A stretch of DNA of 40,492 nucleotides from CAYFJO01 sp964343305 (GCA_964343305.1 CAYFJO010000047.1:1-40492); one strand, 5' to 3'; shown: positions 1-9,409, counted from the stretch's first letter. A program made the numbers and translations. Notes: generated from the sequence alone by a model not told the origin.

Positions 1-176
1 TGGCCATCCGGTACCGGCCCAACTTTGCCGAGGCACACAAGAATCTAGGCAACGCGCTGGCCAAGTCTGGTCGTGTTGAAGAAGGCATCGAACATTTGCG
101 CAAGGCGGTGGCGCTGCGGCCGTCATTCACCGAAGCAAAACGAAGCCTGGCCAAATGGGGGAAGGAGGCATATTGA
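1..176 (+). CDS. TPR-repeat protein, C-terminal fragment
   Basis: The gene enters from the left edge; about 58 codons are visible, ending at TGA 174-176. The residues fit tetratricopeptide repeats: a helix pair with NLGNALAKSGRVEEGIEHLRKA followed by ALRPSFTEAKRSL, matching the canonical pattern of A, G, A and P positions. TPR arrays are protein-interaction scaffolds. The full protein and any N-terminal enzymatic domain lie outside the window, so no role can be given. The downstream membrane-protein gene follows on the same strand after about 70 bases. Confidence 0.8.
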   Translation, partial: AIRYRPNFAEAHKNLGNALAKSGRVEEGIEHLRKAVALRPSFTEAKRSLAKWGKEAY

Positions 177-248
177 CAAGGTTTCCAATCCGAATCTACC
201 TTGTCGGAGACCGTAGGGTTTTCTTCGGCCACAATCGAACTGATTCCA

Positions 249-1115
249 ATGGCGACCGACCAAAACAACGTCAGTGACGAAGAAGAATCGCAAGCAATCA
301 GGCGGCATTCAAGCTCATCGCTTCTCTTGGTCATTTTACTTTTCCGCATCTTAAACTCGTTGCATTGGGCCTTTGTCGGCGGACTGGGTTGGGGCGTCGG
401 TGCAGTTCTGGGCAAGATTCAATCAGTTCAGGCCTCCACTTACGGCGGAGCGATTGGATTCGTTGTCATGATGAGTTTTTTGTTGTTGTTGAGCGACGGG
501 CATCGTAAGACACACATTGTGTGGGTGATGATGTCCGGTGCGGGCGGCGCGGCATTTGGCGCGATCGGAGGTGCGGCTTATTGGGGAGCTGACTTTGGTG
601 CACTGGTTGGCGGGTTACTCGGCCTGATGCTCGGTGGGCTGGCGAGCATTATGCGGCAAGACCACTTCAACGTGAATCCGCTCGTCGCCGTTCTGACGGC
701 CATCTTGGGGGCTGTGTGGCTGATCGCGATTCCGTTGCTTGTGCCGGGAATCGTTGGTTGGATGATCGCCGGTGGCATCTCGTTGTTCTCCATGCGGTTG
801 TTCGCCGAGTTGTTTCGCCGCGAAGCGATTGTCGAAGTCGACGACAATGGCGAACCCCTGCGAGAAGTTCCCACCAGCGAATGTTGCTTGCACGTGATTC
901 GCGAGAGCTGGTGGCCGACGAGTCTTTTGGCCTGGGGATGGCACGGAGCGTTTGCTGGGTTACTCGTCGTGCTGAGTGCGAATTCGACGTTGCGGATTGA
1001 AGATCACAAACTGGTTAGATTTGTGTTGGTTTTTACAGCAATCGTTGGATTCGTGGGTGCAACCTGGCAACGATTCAAAAAGCAGCCTCTAAGTAAAGAG
1101 GACGAGAACACGTAA
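249..1115 (+). CDS. glycine-rich integral membrane protein of unknown function
   Basis: About 288 residues from ATG 249. A TTG 48 bases upstream is in frame, but neither start has a clear Shine-Dalgarno sequence. A short charged N-terminus (DEEESQ) is followed by about seven or eight hydrophobic segments. Several are rich in Gly and Ala, such as GGLGWGVGAVLG and GALVGGLLGLMLGGLAS, and could allow tight helix packing. One soluble loop after mid-protein carries an acidic stretch (VEVDDNGEPLREV) before two further membrane spans. I recognise no transporter or enzyme motif. The stop at 1113-1115 is one base before the next gene's ATG at 1117, so the two are probably cotranscribed. Confidence 0.7.
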   Translation: MATDQNNVSDEEESQAIRRHSSSSLLLVILLFRILNSLHWAFVGGLGWGVGAVLGKIQSVQASTYGGAIGFVVMMSFLLLLSDGHRKTHIVWVMMSGAGGAAFGAIGGAAYWGADFGALVGGLLGLMLGGLASIMRQDHFNVNPLVAVLTAILGAVWLIAIPLLVPGIVGWMIAGGISLFSMRLFAELFRREAIVEVDDNGEPLREVPTSECCLHVIRESWWPTSLLAWGWHGAFAGLLVVLSANSTLRIEDHKLVRFVLVFTAIVGFVGATWQRFKKQPLSKEDENT

Positions 1116-1116
1116 C

Positions 1117-2232
1117 ATGGCCAATACATTTCTCGATTTGAATCACCAGCCACGGCTGCCCGAAAAGAAAGATGTGCCCATTGGCTGCATCGGATCTGGA
1201 TTCATCATGGCCGACTGCCATCTTGTGGCCTATCGCAAGGCGGGATTCAATCCGATAGCCATTGCTTCGAGAACCCCAGCCAATGCCCGTGCGGTCGCCC
1301 AGCGACACGAACTCCTGAAAACTTATGACACGCATCAGGAGTTGTTGGCCGACAAGGAAATCGAAGTCGTCGACATCGCCACGCCGCCCGACGCGCTGCT
1401 TGAAGTTGTCCGCCAAGCTGTCCAGCACAACGATCACCTTCGCGGCATCTTGGCCCAAAAGCCGCTTGGCATGAACTATGCCGAGGCCAAGGAAATCGTC
1501 CAGCTTTGTCAGGACGCGGGGATCGTGTTGGCCGTCAATCAAAACATGCGGTACGACCAGTCAGTGCGGGCCTGCAAGGATTTGCTCGATCGCAACCTGC
1601 TGGGCGAACCGGTGCTAGCCACGATCGACATGCGAGCGATTCCGCATTGGATGCCGTGGCAGGAACGATTGGGTTGGGTGACGCTGCGAATCATGTCGAT
1701 CCATCATTTGGACACGTTTCGCTATTGGTTTGGAGATCCCGTTCGTGTCTTCGCCAGCATTCGCCCAGATCCCCGCACGGCCCAGAAGTTCGATCACGAG
1801 GATGGCATCTGCCTGTACATCCTCGAGTTCGAAAACGGGCTGCGATGTTCATCATGGGATGACGTCTGGGCCGGCCCGGCGCTGGAAGGCGCGGAAGAAG
1901 ATACTTACATTCGCTGGCGAGTCGAAGGCATGGATGGGATGGCTCGCGGCACGATCGGTTGGCCGGAGTATCCCAATCCAACACCCAGCACGTTGGACTT
2001 CACAACCAACCAACACCCGGGATATTGGTTTCAGCCTCGCTGGAAAGAGGTTTGGTTTCCCGACGCCTTCGTGGGCACGATGGCACAACTGCTGTGTGCT
2101 CTGGAAGAGGAAGCCGAACCAGAAATCGGCGGCCAGGATAATCTCAAAACGATGGCATTGGTCGATGCGTGTTACCGATCAGCCGAGGAACATCGAGCGG
2201 TTGATCTCGAAGAAATCCTCTCCGTCGCGTAG
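1117..2232 (+). CDS. Gfo/Idh/MocA-family NAD(P)-dependent oxidoreductase
   Basis: 371 residues. The N-terminal Rossmann fold starts with IGCIGSGFIMADCH (about residues 22-35), followed by SRTPANARAVAQRH. The family's EKP-like dinucleotide/catalytic stretch appears as AQKPLGMNYAEAKE, and a sugar-site motif as IHHLDTFRYWFGDP. This fold normally oxidises or reduces sugars, inositols or related polyols with NAD(P). Planctomycete genomes usually carry many paralogues, so the substrate cannot be named. It lies one base after the upstream membrane-protein gene and converges with the SDR gene, leaving only 7 bases between stops. Confidence 0.92.
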   Translation: MANTFLDLNHQPRLPEKKDVPIGCIGSGFIMADCHLVAYRKAGFNPIAIASRTPANARAVAQRHELLKTYDTHQELLADKEIEVVDIATPPDALLEVVRQAVQHNDHLRGILAQKPLGMNYAEAKEIVQLCQDAGIVLAVNQNMRYDQSVRACKDLLDRNLLGEPVLATIDMRAIPHWMPWQERLGWVTLRIMSIHHLDTFRYWFGDPVRVFASIRPDPRTAQKFDHEDGICLYILEFENGLRCSSWDDVWAGPALEGAEEDTYIRWRVEGMDGMARGTIGWPEYPNPTPSTLDFTTNQHPGYWFQPRWKEVWFPDAFVGTMAQLLCALEEEAEPEIGGQDNLKTMALVDACYRSAEEHRAVDLEEILSVA

Positions 2233-2239
2233 CGACAAG

Positions 2240-3283
2240 CTAATACTTCCCATCTCGACTTTGAAACATCGTTGGCTTGCCCAACGTGGGAGCTTCTCGC
2301 CGAATCCAGTCGCATGCCCAATCAATCATGCATTCTGACGACACCTGCGGATGCCCCAGTGTTTCGTAAGCGCTGCGGCCGTCGCTGAGAAACGCATCGG
2401 ATCCTTCAGCGTTTTCGAAGTCAGCGGCGCGCTCCATTGTGCGGGCCATCGCTTCGCCGACCTCGCGCACTCGGAGCTTGTCGGCACCAGCGATGTTGAT
2501 GACCATCGGAGGACTTGCTGCGTGCGCCAACGCCGCCAGTGACATGGCGTTTGCGTCGCCTTGCCAAATGACATTGAAGTATGCCATCGAAAGATCGATC
2601 GGCCGTCCGGACCACACTTGCTGGGCGAGGTCCACTAGCACTCCGTATCGCAATTCGCAGGCATAGTTCAGTCGCAAAATCACCAGCGGGATATCCAACT
2701 CGCGGCTGAAATACTCGAACGTTCGCTCGCGCCCCAGTGCAGCCATGGCATACTCGCCGATGGGATTCAGTTCGTCCGTCTCACGCGATCCGTCACTGTC
2801 GACGGGAACCAAGCCGTAAACATTGCCGCTAGAAAACGCCGCTATCCGAGAATTGCGATACTTGCGGCAGACAAGCGCCGGCAAAAAACAATTCATCGCC
2901 CACGTCATCCACGGCTGTTGGCTGGCACCGAATTTGAATCCCGCCATGTGTACGACGTTTGGCACGTCCGGCAGCGATTTGACGAACGATTCGTCCAGCA
3001 GATCACCGGCAGTGGTTTCGACACCCCAGCTTTCCAGCCGCACCCGCGCCGCTTCATCCGAAAAGCGTGAAACTGCGATCACTCGTCGCGACACACCCGC
3101 CTCGTCCGACGCTCGTTTGGCCATCCGTGACAAGGTCGGTCCCATCTTTCCGCCCGCGCCCAGGATGATTACGTCGCCGTCGAGCTTGCCAAGCGTTTCG
3201 ATCGCCTTGGGACTTGGTAAACTGAGCCATTCTTCAAGTTTGGTGACATTTGTGGGGCAAGCCGCAGTGTTTTCGAGAGTCAT
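2240..3283 (-). CDS. extended SDR / NAD-dependent epimerase-dehydratase-like protein
   Basis: 347 residues from ATG 3281-3283; a longer in-frame start at 3454 would run into the divergent promoter region. The nucleotide-binding loop is seen as VIILGAGGKMGPTLSRM (about residues 38-54), and a VVHMAG strand follows near residue 110. The SSGNVYG motif typical of nucleotide-sugar epimerases occurs near residue 151. The expected YxxxK active site reads Y178-AMA-A182, so the catalytic Lys appears to be replaced by Ala. That makes a standard redox mechanism doubtful. The family usually acts on nucleotide sugars. The gene is divergent from the beta-CASP nuclease gene. Confidence 0.85.
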   Translation of the reverse strand: MTLENTAACPTNVTKLEEWLSLPSPKAIETLGKLDGDVIILGAGGKMGPTLSRMAKRASDEAGVSRRVIAVSRFSDEAARVRLESWGVETTAGDLLDESFVKSLPDVPNVVHMAGFKFGASQQPWMTWAMNCFLPALVCRKYRNSRIAAFSSGNVYGLVPVDSDGSRETDELNPIGEYAMAALGRERTFEYFSRELDIPLVILRLNYACELRYGVLVDLAQQVWSGRPIDLSMAYFNVIWQGDANAMSLAALAHAASPPMVINIAGADKLRVREVGEAMARTMERAADFENAEGSDAFLSDGRSAYETLGHPQVSSECMIDWACDWIRREAPTLGKPTMFQSRDGKY

Positions 3284-3374
3284 ATGAGGTGTTGGGTGAG
3301 CTAGGTGTATTTTCCAAACTGAATTAAATTGATGCCAGTCTACCAAATTCGCAATGAAGCAGGAGTCAGGCGAC

Positions 3375-4772
3375 ATGAAGTTGCATTTTTTGGGTGCGAA
3401 CAGACAAGTCACCGGTTCGCGATACGTCTTGGAAGCGGGCGGATCGCGGGTCATGGTCGATTGCGGGATGTTTCAGGAACGCAAGTTTCAATCACGAAAC
3501 TGGGACCCTTGTCCAGTTCAACACGATGAGGTGGATGCGATTCTGTTGACCCATGTCCACATCGACCACAGCGGCTTGCTTCCACGGTTCGTTCGCGAAG
3601 GATATCGCGGCCCGATTTGCTGTACGCCGCCATCGGCCGACCTTGCCGAAGTGATGTTGCGTGACGCGGCCAAGATTCAAGCGGAAGATGCAAAATACAA
3701 GAAACGGCGACATCAAAAAGAGGGACGCAAAGGCAAGTGGCCCGAACAGGCACTGTACACGTCAAGCGATGTCGAAAAAACTTTGGCGCTGCTGGAACGT
3801 CGCGAGTACAACGTGCTGCAACGAGTCTCGGATTCCATGGAAGTCAAGTTTCACGAAGCCGGACACATTCTCGGCTCGGCGATGCTGGAAGTTATTGCGA
3901 CCGAAGGGAACAAGAAACGACGGGTCCTCTTCTCGGGCGATATCGGCCAGTGGGAGAAGCCAATCCTGCGACCGCCGACCTTGTTCGACAGCGCGGACTA
4001 CGTGGTGATGGAATCCACTTACGGCGATCGCAACCATAAAGAAGGTGGTGATATCGGCGAGCAGCTCAAGACGATCATCAACAACACGATGTCCCGCGGC
4101 GGCAACGTCGTGATTCCAACGTTTGCCGTCGAGCGTGCTCAAGAGTTGATGTATTTCATCAGCCAGTTAGTCCATGATGATGCGATTTCGGACATGCCAA
4201 TCTTCTTGGATAGTCCGATGGCAGTCGATGTGACCGAGATCTTTCGCAAGCATCGCCAGTACTTCAGCGAAGAAGCATGGCAGCGCGCCATTTCGGATGA
4301 GCCGCCGCTGCGTTTTCCAGGTCTGACAATGTGCCGCAGCGTGGAAGAGTCGCGCAAGATCAACGGCATCAACACGCCTTGCATCATCATGTCGACGTCA
4401 GGTATGTGTCACGCGGGACGCATCAAACACCATCTGAGGCACAACCTCGGTCGACCGGAAAACTGCATTCTGTTTGTTGGCTATCAAGGCAAGGGAACAT
4501 TGGGACGGCAGATTCTCGACGGAAATCATTTCGTGCGCATCCACGGGCGCGATTGGCCGGTCAAAGCTGAGATCACCCAAATCTATGGATTCTCCGGACA
4601 CGCCGATCAAGGAGACCTGCTGCGCTGGATCGGAAACTTGCAACAACCACCTCGGCAAGTGTTCCTGACGCACGGCGAAGAGAAATCGGCGCTGGCGTTT
4701 GAAAAGGAATTGCGCCGATTGAATCTGCCGGTTTCCGTGCCAGACTATTTGGATGTTGTTGGGCTTGATTGA
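3375..4772 (+). CDS. metallo-beta-lactamase/beta-CASP RNA-processing nuclease
   Basis: 465 residues from ATG 3375, which has an AGGAG Shine-Dalgarno sequence at 3361-3365; an in-frame ATG at 3354 lies upstream of that site. The zinc-binding HxHxDH motif is HVHIDH at residues 60-65. It is followed by GHILGSAM, the FSGDIG strand and a late SGHADQGDLLRW motif, as in CPSF73/YSH1-like beta-CASP nucleases (COG1236 type). Between the MBL halves lies the beta-CASP insert, with PTFAVERAQELM and DSPMAVDVTEIF. The family cleaves RNA in the cytoplasm. Such genes are often found next to USP and anaerobic stress genes in bacteria, which fits the downstream island. Confidence 0.93.
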   Translation: MKLHFLGANRQVTGSRYVLEAGGSRVMVDCGMFQERKFQSRNWDPCPVQHDEVDAILLTHVHIDHSGLLPRFVREGYRGPICCTPPSADLAEVMLRDAAKIQAEDAKYKKRRHQKEGRKGKWPEQALYTSSDVEKTLALLERREYNVLQRVSDSMEVKFHEAGHILGSAMLEVIATEGNKKRRVLFSGDIGQWEKPILRPPTLFDSADYVVMESTYGDRNHKEGGDIGEQLKTIINNTMSRGGNVVIPTFAVERAQELMYFISQLVHDDAISDMPIFLDSPMAVDVTEIFRKHRQYFSEEAWQRAISDEPPLRFPGLTMCRSVEESRKINGINTPCIIMSTSGMCHAGRIKHHLRHNLGRPENCILFVGYQGKGTLGRQILDGNHFVRIHGRDWPVKAEITQIYGFSGHADQGDLLRWIGNLQQPPRQVFLTHGEEKSALAFEKELRRLNLPVSVPDYLDVVGLD

Positions 4773-4955
4773 ACGCTAGATCCAAATGTCGGACGTCGAA
4801 TCTCCACTGGGGAAGCGGATCTCGTGAACGCGAGTCGACAAGCATGTCTCCACGACAAGCACCAAGCGCGACACAGGACCGTAAGGCGTCTATCGCTTGA
4901 TGCGATTGTAGATCATGCTTTGAAGCACCGGTGGTCATCAGAAGGTTCAAAAAGC

Positions 4956-5966
4956 ATGACAAACCCTCAGTCGAACGCGCCAATCATCACCGTTCAACAG
5001 CACATTCTTCAGGAACAAAAACGCTTTCCGGGAGCATCCGGAGAATTTTCGTGGTTGTTGTCTGGAATCACGATGGCAACCAAATTGATTCAAGCCAAAG
5101 TGCGGCGCGCGGGATTGTCCGACATCCTTGGCGAGCAGGGAGCTGTCAACGTTCAAGGTGAAGTGCAACAGAAGCTGGATGTCTACTCCAACGAAGTGTT
5201 GGTGCATTGTCTTAGCGCTCGCGAGAGTATCGGTGTGTTGGCATCGGAAGAGAACGAAGAGCCGCTGCTCGTTCATCGAGGATCCGAGAACGCGAATTAC
5301 GCCGTCGTGTTCGATCCACTTGATGGTTCGTCAAACATCGACGTCAACGTTAGTGTTGGAACGACGTTTTCGATTCTGCGCCGGCCCGAAGGTGTCAGCT
5401 TGAATGCACCCGAACAGTGGGTGCTACAACCGGGCAGCAAGCAAATCGCGGCCGGTTATGTTGTCTACGGCTCCTCGACAATTCTCGTGTACAGCGTGGG
5501 AAACGGCGTTCACGGCTTTACGCTCGATCCGTCGGTGGGTGCGTATATTCTAAGTCACCCCAACATGAAGATGCCGGAACAGGGAACCTATTATTCAGTG
5601 AACGAGGCATATTGCGATTCATTTCCGCCGCGATATGCCGAGTACATTGGGCGACTGCGATCGGGAGTGTTGAATCGCGGTTACTCGTCTCGCTACATCG
5701 GCTCGATGGTTGCCGATTTTCATCGCACGTTATTGAAGGGCGGTGTGTTTCTTTATCCGCCGACGGATTCCAATCCGCATGGAAAACTGCGATTGCTGTA
5801 TGAAGCCAATCCAATTGCGTTTCTCGCCGAGCAGGCGGGCGGCACTGCGATCGATGGAACGCGGCGAGTCCTCGATATTCAACCCGAGAGCATTCACCAG
5901 CGTACGCCGCTTGTTGTTGGCAGCCGCGTCGAACTGGCGGACTTTGAACGCTTTATCCTCTCGTAA
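4956..5966 (+). CDS. fbp: fructose-1,6-bisphosphatase, class I
   Basis: 336 residues. ATG 4956 is chosen because the family N-terminus aligns there and a GAAGG site lies at 4941-4945; an in-frame ATG at 4824 would add 44 atypical residues. The enzyme hydrolyses fructose 1,6-bisphosphate to fructose 6-phosphate in gluconeogenesis. Metal and substrate motifs are visible: ASEENE (residues 96-101), DPLDGSSNID (120-129), then GSMVADFHRTLLKGG and GKLRLLYEANPIAFLAEQAGG near the C-terminus. Length matches the class I family. It follows the nuclease gene by about 180 bases, a leader in which I see no further gene. Confidence 0.96.
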   Translation: MTNPQSNAPIITVQQHILQEQKRFPGASGEFSWLLSGITMATKLIQAKVRRAGLSDILGEQGAVNVQGEVQQKLDVYSNEVLVHCLSARESIGVLASEENEEPLLVHRGSENANYAVVFDPLDGSSNIDVNVSVGTTFSILRRPEGVSLNAPEQWVLQPGSKQIAAGYVVYGSSTILVYSVGNGVHGFTLDPSVGAYILSHPNMKMPEQGTYYSVNEAYCDSFPPRYAEYIGRLRSGVLNRGYSSRYIGSMVADFHRTLLKGGVFLYPPTDSNPHGKLRLLYEANPIAFLAEQAGGTAIDGTRRVLDIQPESIHQRTPLVVGSRVELADFERFILS

Positions 5967-6027
5967 AACGGTTCAAGTTTCACGCGTCGGCCGAGTCGCG
6001 CGACAACATCGCTTGCTTGCTCGCTCG

Positions 6028-6957
6028 CTAGCGATCGTTCTGCTTTTTGAATTCTTGACTTAAAGCCCGCAGCGCATTCGTCACAATTTCCAAGCTGCCG
6101 ACCATGACAAACGTGCGAAAGCTATAGTCGCCTGGCTGTACACCATTCGGATCGCGAATGCGAAACACACAGTTCCACTTGACGACTTTCTGCCGCGTAA
6201 AACGAAAGCGGCCGTAACCCGCTTGCTCGAATCCGCGCGAAGGTTGGTCCGGGGAGAAGACGCCCATGGCGTGCGAACCGGACTCGTTGGACAACACGAC
6301 GGGTTGCGATTGTTCCCCTGGGCCGTCCGTTAACGTTTCTAGTTTGCCCGAAGTCGCATTGAATTTCCAAAACTTGCGAAACTCGGCAGGCATGTATCCC
6401 GTTACCGCTTCGAACTGGGCGTAGTTGTGACGCTCGCCAACTGGCATGCTGAACGTGACGTCGTACAAAAGCACATTGGGCAGGTCGCGATAACCGATCT
6501 GAACTCGCTTGGTCAGCAAGTGGTTCGAAAGAACCTGTTTGTTTTTTGCCGGGTTGCCTGACGACGTTTGACCAGGGGTGAGCCAGAAGGCCATTTGGTT
6601 TATCGTTTGCAATGAATCCTTCGTGACGACCATGTGCAACAGACGGCTCGAGGACGACTCGCCAGCTCCGTCATTGCGCGAGCCAGCCTCGGTCGGGTTG
6701 AACGTCTCGCCCGTAAATCGAGTGCCAAGATCAAAGTTGGCCGCCGATTGAAGCTGCCGGCCATGGTCAAAGCTGTCGAGAAACTCCTTGCCGTTCCAAG
6801 TCAGCGAATGAATCGCACCGGCCACCCGCGACGTGGTTGTAATCACAATCTCTGAGTCACCAGCGGCACGACGAATGACCGCGTCGCCCTTCGGCAGCTC
6901 TTGAGCCAATGCGAAGTGACAGGTCAACAACAACAGCACGATGGGCCAGTGTTTCAT
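6028..6957 (-). CDS. secreted protein of unknown function
   Basis: 309 residues. A clear Sec signal peptide (MKHWPIVLLLLTCHFALA) probably ends before QELPKG. The mature protein is beta-rich, with alternating patterns such as DSEIVITTTSRVAGAIHSLTWNGKEFLDS and DVTFSMPVGERHNYAQFEAVTGYMP. The opening pattern (SLTWNGKEFLDS) resembles the first strands of galactose-mutarotase-like sandwich domains, but I see no catalytic signature, so this is only a fold suggestion. It is divergent from a DUF5060 glycoside-hydrolase-like gene across about 200 bases, and both products appear to be exported. Confidence 0.75.
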   Translation of the reverse strand: MKHWPIVLLLLTCHFALAQELPKGDAVIRRAAGDSEIVITTTSRVAGAIHSLTWNGKEFLDSFDHGRQLQSAANFDLGTRFTGETFNPTEAGSRNDGAGESSSSRLLHMVVTKDSLQTINQMAFWLTPGQTSSGNPAKNKQVLSNHLLTKRVQIGYRDLPNVLLYDVTFSMPVGERHNYAQFEAVTGYMPAEFRKFWKFNATSGKLETLTDGPGEQSQPVVLSNESGSHAMGVFSPDQPSRGFEQAGYGRFRFTRQKVVKWNCVFRIRDPNGVQPGDYSFRTFVMVGSLEIVTNALRALSQEFKKQNDR

Positions 6958-7084
6958 AGGTAGATTGCTTGCTCGCGGATCAAAACGGGTGGCGTGCCAC
7001 GGACTCTTTCGGTTGGCGTTGAGTTATATTATGCAATGTCAATCGACTCAATCCAAAATGAAACGAGTGAGAACACCCAAAACT

Positions 7085-7148
7085 GTGGCTGCACTCGCCA
7101 GAGTACGGATGGATTTCCAAAGATCCGCGTTCTGGTGAACGCAGCTAC
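7085..7148. repeat. REP doublet (REPIN), family 1
   Basis: Two inverted hairpins, GCACTC-GCCA-GAGTaC and GCGTTC-TGGT-GAACGC, are bounded by GTGG (a variant of GTAG) and CTAC. It is a second copy of the element at 17984-18050. It ends one or two bases before the ribosome-binding site of the downstream DUF5060 gene. Confidence 0.85.
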
Positions 7149-7162
7149 AAAAGGAATGAGTT

Positions 7163-9127
7163 TTGAAAATGTACTTGAGTCAAGAACGTATCAAGTTTTC
7201 GAGCAAGGCCATCACAATCTTGCTGATTCTCTTCGCGTGTGTTGCGCATGCCGGCAACCTCGTCAAGCAACGACAACCTGACGGCGACGGGTCGATTACG
7301 ATCGGAGGTGAGTTGAAGCAGTGGCACAAGGTGACGTTGACGCTCGATGGACCGTTTGCTGACGAGCGTGATGCCAAACCGAATCCGTTCAGAGACGTGA
7401 TGATCAACGTGGCGATCAAGCACGACTCGGGCTCGCCCGAATACTTCGTGCCAATGTATTTTGCCGCCGACGGCAATGCCGCGAACACCCAAGCGCGGTC
7501 GGGAACGAAGTGGCGGGCCCATCTGTCGCCGGACAAACCGGGACGTTGGAGTTACTACGTTGTGATGCTGCCGGGCGTGGACATCCATTTCCACGACGAA
7601 GACGTCAAGCGTTCTTCACCAGCTTACGGAACGAACGGTTCGTTCATCATCGCTCCGACTGACAAAAAAGGCCGCGATTTTCGCGCGAAGGGACGTCTGA
7701 AATATGTGGGCAAACATTACTTGCGACACGCGGGCAGCGGCGAGTATTTTCTCAAGGCCGGCCCTGACGCACCGGAAACGTTGCTTGCTTACGCCGATTT
7801 CGATGACACCGTCGCGCCGAGGAAAAACGCGCCGCTAAAAACGTGGCAGCCGCATGTGCGCGATTGGCGCGAAGGGGATCCGACTTGGAAAGACGGCAAA
7901 GGCAAGGGGCTGATCGGGGCGCTCAACTACCTCGCGTCAAAAGGGTGTAACACGGTTTCGTTTCTGCCGTACAACGCTGGCGGTGACGGCAACAATGTTT
8001 GGCCGTTCGTGAACCGCGATGACAAACTGCACTACGATTGTTCGAAGCTCGACCAATGGCAGATCGTGTTCGATCACGCGACGCGGCTCGGACTTCATTT
8101 GCATTTCAAGTTGCAGGAAAACGAAATCGACGATAACCGCCGCGGTCACAAAGCAGAAAACGGCGAGGTCAGAGAATCACTCGACGGCGGGAAGTTGGGC
8201 GTCGAACGAATGATCTATTGCCGCGAACTTGTTGCCCGCTTCGGTCACGAACTTGGTTTGCTGTGGAACATTGGCGAGGAAAATACGCAGTCGCCCAAAG
8301 AGCAGTGCGAGATGATCGCTTACCTGCGAAGCGTTGATCCGTACGACCACAACATCGTCATCCATACGTTTCCCAATCAGCAGGACAAGGTTTATTCGGC
8401 GCTGTTGGGCGACAAATCGCAACTGACCGGTGCGTCGCTGCAAAACAGTTGGGCGGTCGCGCATCAGCGAACGCTAAGATGGTTGCGCGAATCAGCCAAA
8501 GCCGGGCGGCCGTGGGTCGTGTGCAACGACGAACAAAACCCGGCCACTCATGGAGTGCCGCCCGATCCAGGCTACGAAGGTCACGATGGCTTCGCCGAGC
8601 AAAACGGCAAGAAGTACAACCTGCACGATATTCGAAAATACTGCCTGTGGGGAACGTTGATGGCCGGTGGAGCGGGCGTCGAGTATTACTTCGGTTACAA
8701 GCTGCCGCAAAATGATCTTGTCTGCCAAGACTTCCGCAGCCGCGACCGCTCGTGGGACTACTGTCGAATCGCACTCAACTTCTTCCGCGATCACAAGATT
8801 CCGTTTTGGGAGATGAAGTGCATGGACGAGCTTGTTGGCAACGTGTCCAACTCAAACAGCCGCTTTTGCTTTGCCAAGTCGAGTGAGTTGTATCTGGTCT
8901 ACCTACCGACCGGCAGAACGACGGAATTAGATCTCAACGAAGTAAGCGGCGACTTTCGAGTTCAGTGGTTTAACCCACGAAGCGGCGGACGATTGCTGGA
9001 TAGCTCGGTCAAAAAACTAACCACTGGCGGCAGAGTATCACTTGGCCATCCACCGCGCGACTCGAAACAAGACTGGTTGGTCTTCGTCCAACGGATAGGC
9101 GGAAACAAAGGAACGCCGGATGAATAA
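7163..9127 (+). CDS. secreted DUF5060 / glycoside-hydrolase-like protein
   Basis: 654 residues. TTG 7163 lies 7 bases after AAGGA (7151-7155), while ATG 7169 (two codons later) is the alternative. The signal peptide spans roughly residues 14-30 (AITILLILFACVAHA). A DUF5060-like beta domain follows: KQWHKVTLTLDGPFADE, NPFRDV and YFAADGNAANTQARSGTKWRAH. A TIM-barrel-like central domain contains KGCNTVSFLPYNAGGDG, LHLHFKLQENE and LLWNIGEENTQSPKE, where the Glu pair is a candidate acid/base site. The C-terminus (LVYLPTGRTTELDLNE, VQWFNPRSGG) resembles the collagen-binding-like domain common in this family. Such proteins probably degrade extracellular polysaccharide; the substrate is unknown. Confidence 0.85.
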   Translation: MKMYLSQERIKFSSKAITILLILFACVAHAGNLVKQRQPDGDGSITIGGELKQWHKVTLTLDGPFADERDAKPNPFRDVMINVAIKHDSGSPEYFVPMYFAADGNAANTQARSGTKWRAHLSPDKPGRWSYYVVMLPGVDIHFHDEDVKRSSPAYGTNGSFIIAPTDKKGRDFRAKGRLKYVGKHYLRHAGSGEYFLKAGPDAPETLLAYADFDDTVAPRKNAPLKTWQPHVRDWREGDPTWKDGKGKGLIGALNYLASKGCNTVSFLPYNAGGDGNNVWPFVNRDDKLHYDCSKLDQWQIVFDHATRLGLHLHFKLQENEIDDNRRGHKAENGEVRESLDGGKLGVERMIYCRELVARFGHELGLLWNIGEENTQSPKEQCEMIAYLRSVDPYDHNIVIHTFPNQQDKVYSALLGDKSQLTGASLQNSWAVAHQRTLRWLRESAKAGRPWVVCNDEQNPATHGVPPDPGYEGHDGFAEQNGKKYNLHDIRKYCLWGTLMAGGAGVEYYFGYKLPQNDLVCQDFRSRDRSWDYCRIALNFFRDHKIPFWEMKCMDELVGNVSNSNSRFCFAKSSELYLVYLPTGRTTELDLNEVSGDFRVQWFNPRSGGRLLDSSVKKLTTGGRVSLGHPPRDSKQDWLVFVQRIGGNKGTPDE

Positions 9128-9239
9128 TCGTTTGATGATTTACTTGGTCATCTTGCCGTCTGGATGACGGCGAAGATCGCCGATCGTGAAGTCCCGCGCG
9201 TGCAATGGGATAATTCGGTGGGCGCATAAAGCACAGTGG

Positions 9240-9255
9240 TGTGCGAAAACGCTCG
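9240..9255 (+). promoter_or_regulatory. candidate upstream activator site for USP gene
   Basis: TGTGCGAAAACGCTCG fits the dyad TGTGCG-N4-CGCNCA found upstream of nine other promoters here. Its centre lies about 90 bases upstream of the start predicted from the sigma-54-like element at 9311-9326. Confidence 0.5.
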
Positions 9256-9310
9256 CGCGGAGTCCTTAAGTCCTAACCGACCGTTAAACAGTTCCTTCCT
9301 CGCAACTTCT

Positions 9311-9326
9311 CGGCACAGGATTTGCC
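9311..9326 (+). promoter_or_regulatory. sigma-54-like -24/-12 promoter of USP gene
   Basis: CGGCACAGGATTTGCC has GG at 9312-9313 and GC at 9324-9325 with the strict N10 spacing. It differs from TGGCAC/TTGC only at the first base. The predicted start is near 9337, leaving a leader of about 70 bases. Confidence 0.6.
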
Positions 9327-9409
9327 TCGCTTGGTTCATGGTTGCGTTGCTGTTTGCCACGACGCGACTCGCAAAGGCCGACGAACTTCTAGCAATCAAA
9401 GGTGCAAAC

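Noticed and set aside
4773..4955. Riboswitch or leader peptide before fbp
   Set aside because: A short ATG frame of 18 codons has no ribosome-binding site, and I see no recognisable riboswitch core or terminator pairing.
5967..6027. Bidirectional terminator between fbp and the secreted-protein gene
   Set aside because: Only a short CGCTAGCG palindrome and simple CTTG/CTCG repeats; no stable stem with a T-run.
9236..9409. N-terminal extension of the USP at 9410 that reads like a signal peptide
   Set aside because: The UspA fold and a good ribosome-binding site start at 9410, the predicted sigma-54 start (about 9337) leaves no room, and USPs are cytoplasmic.
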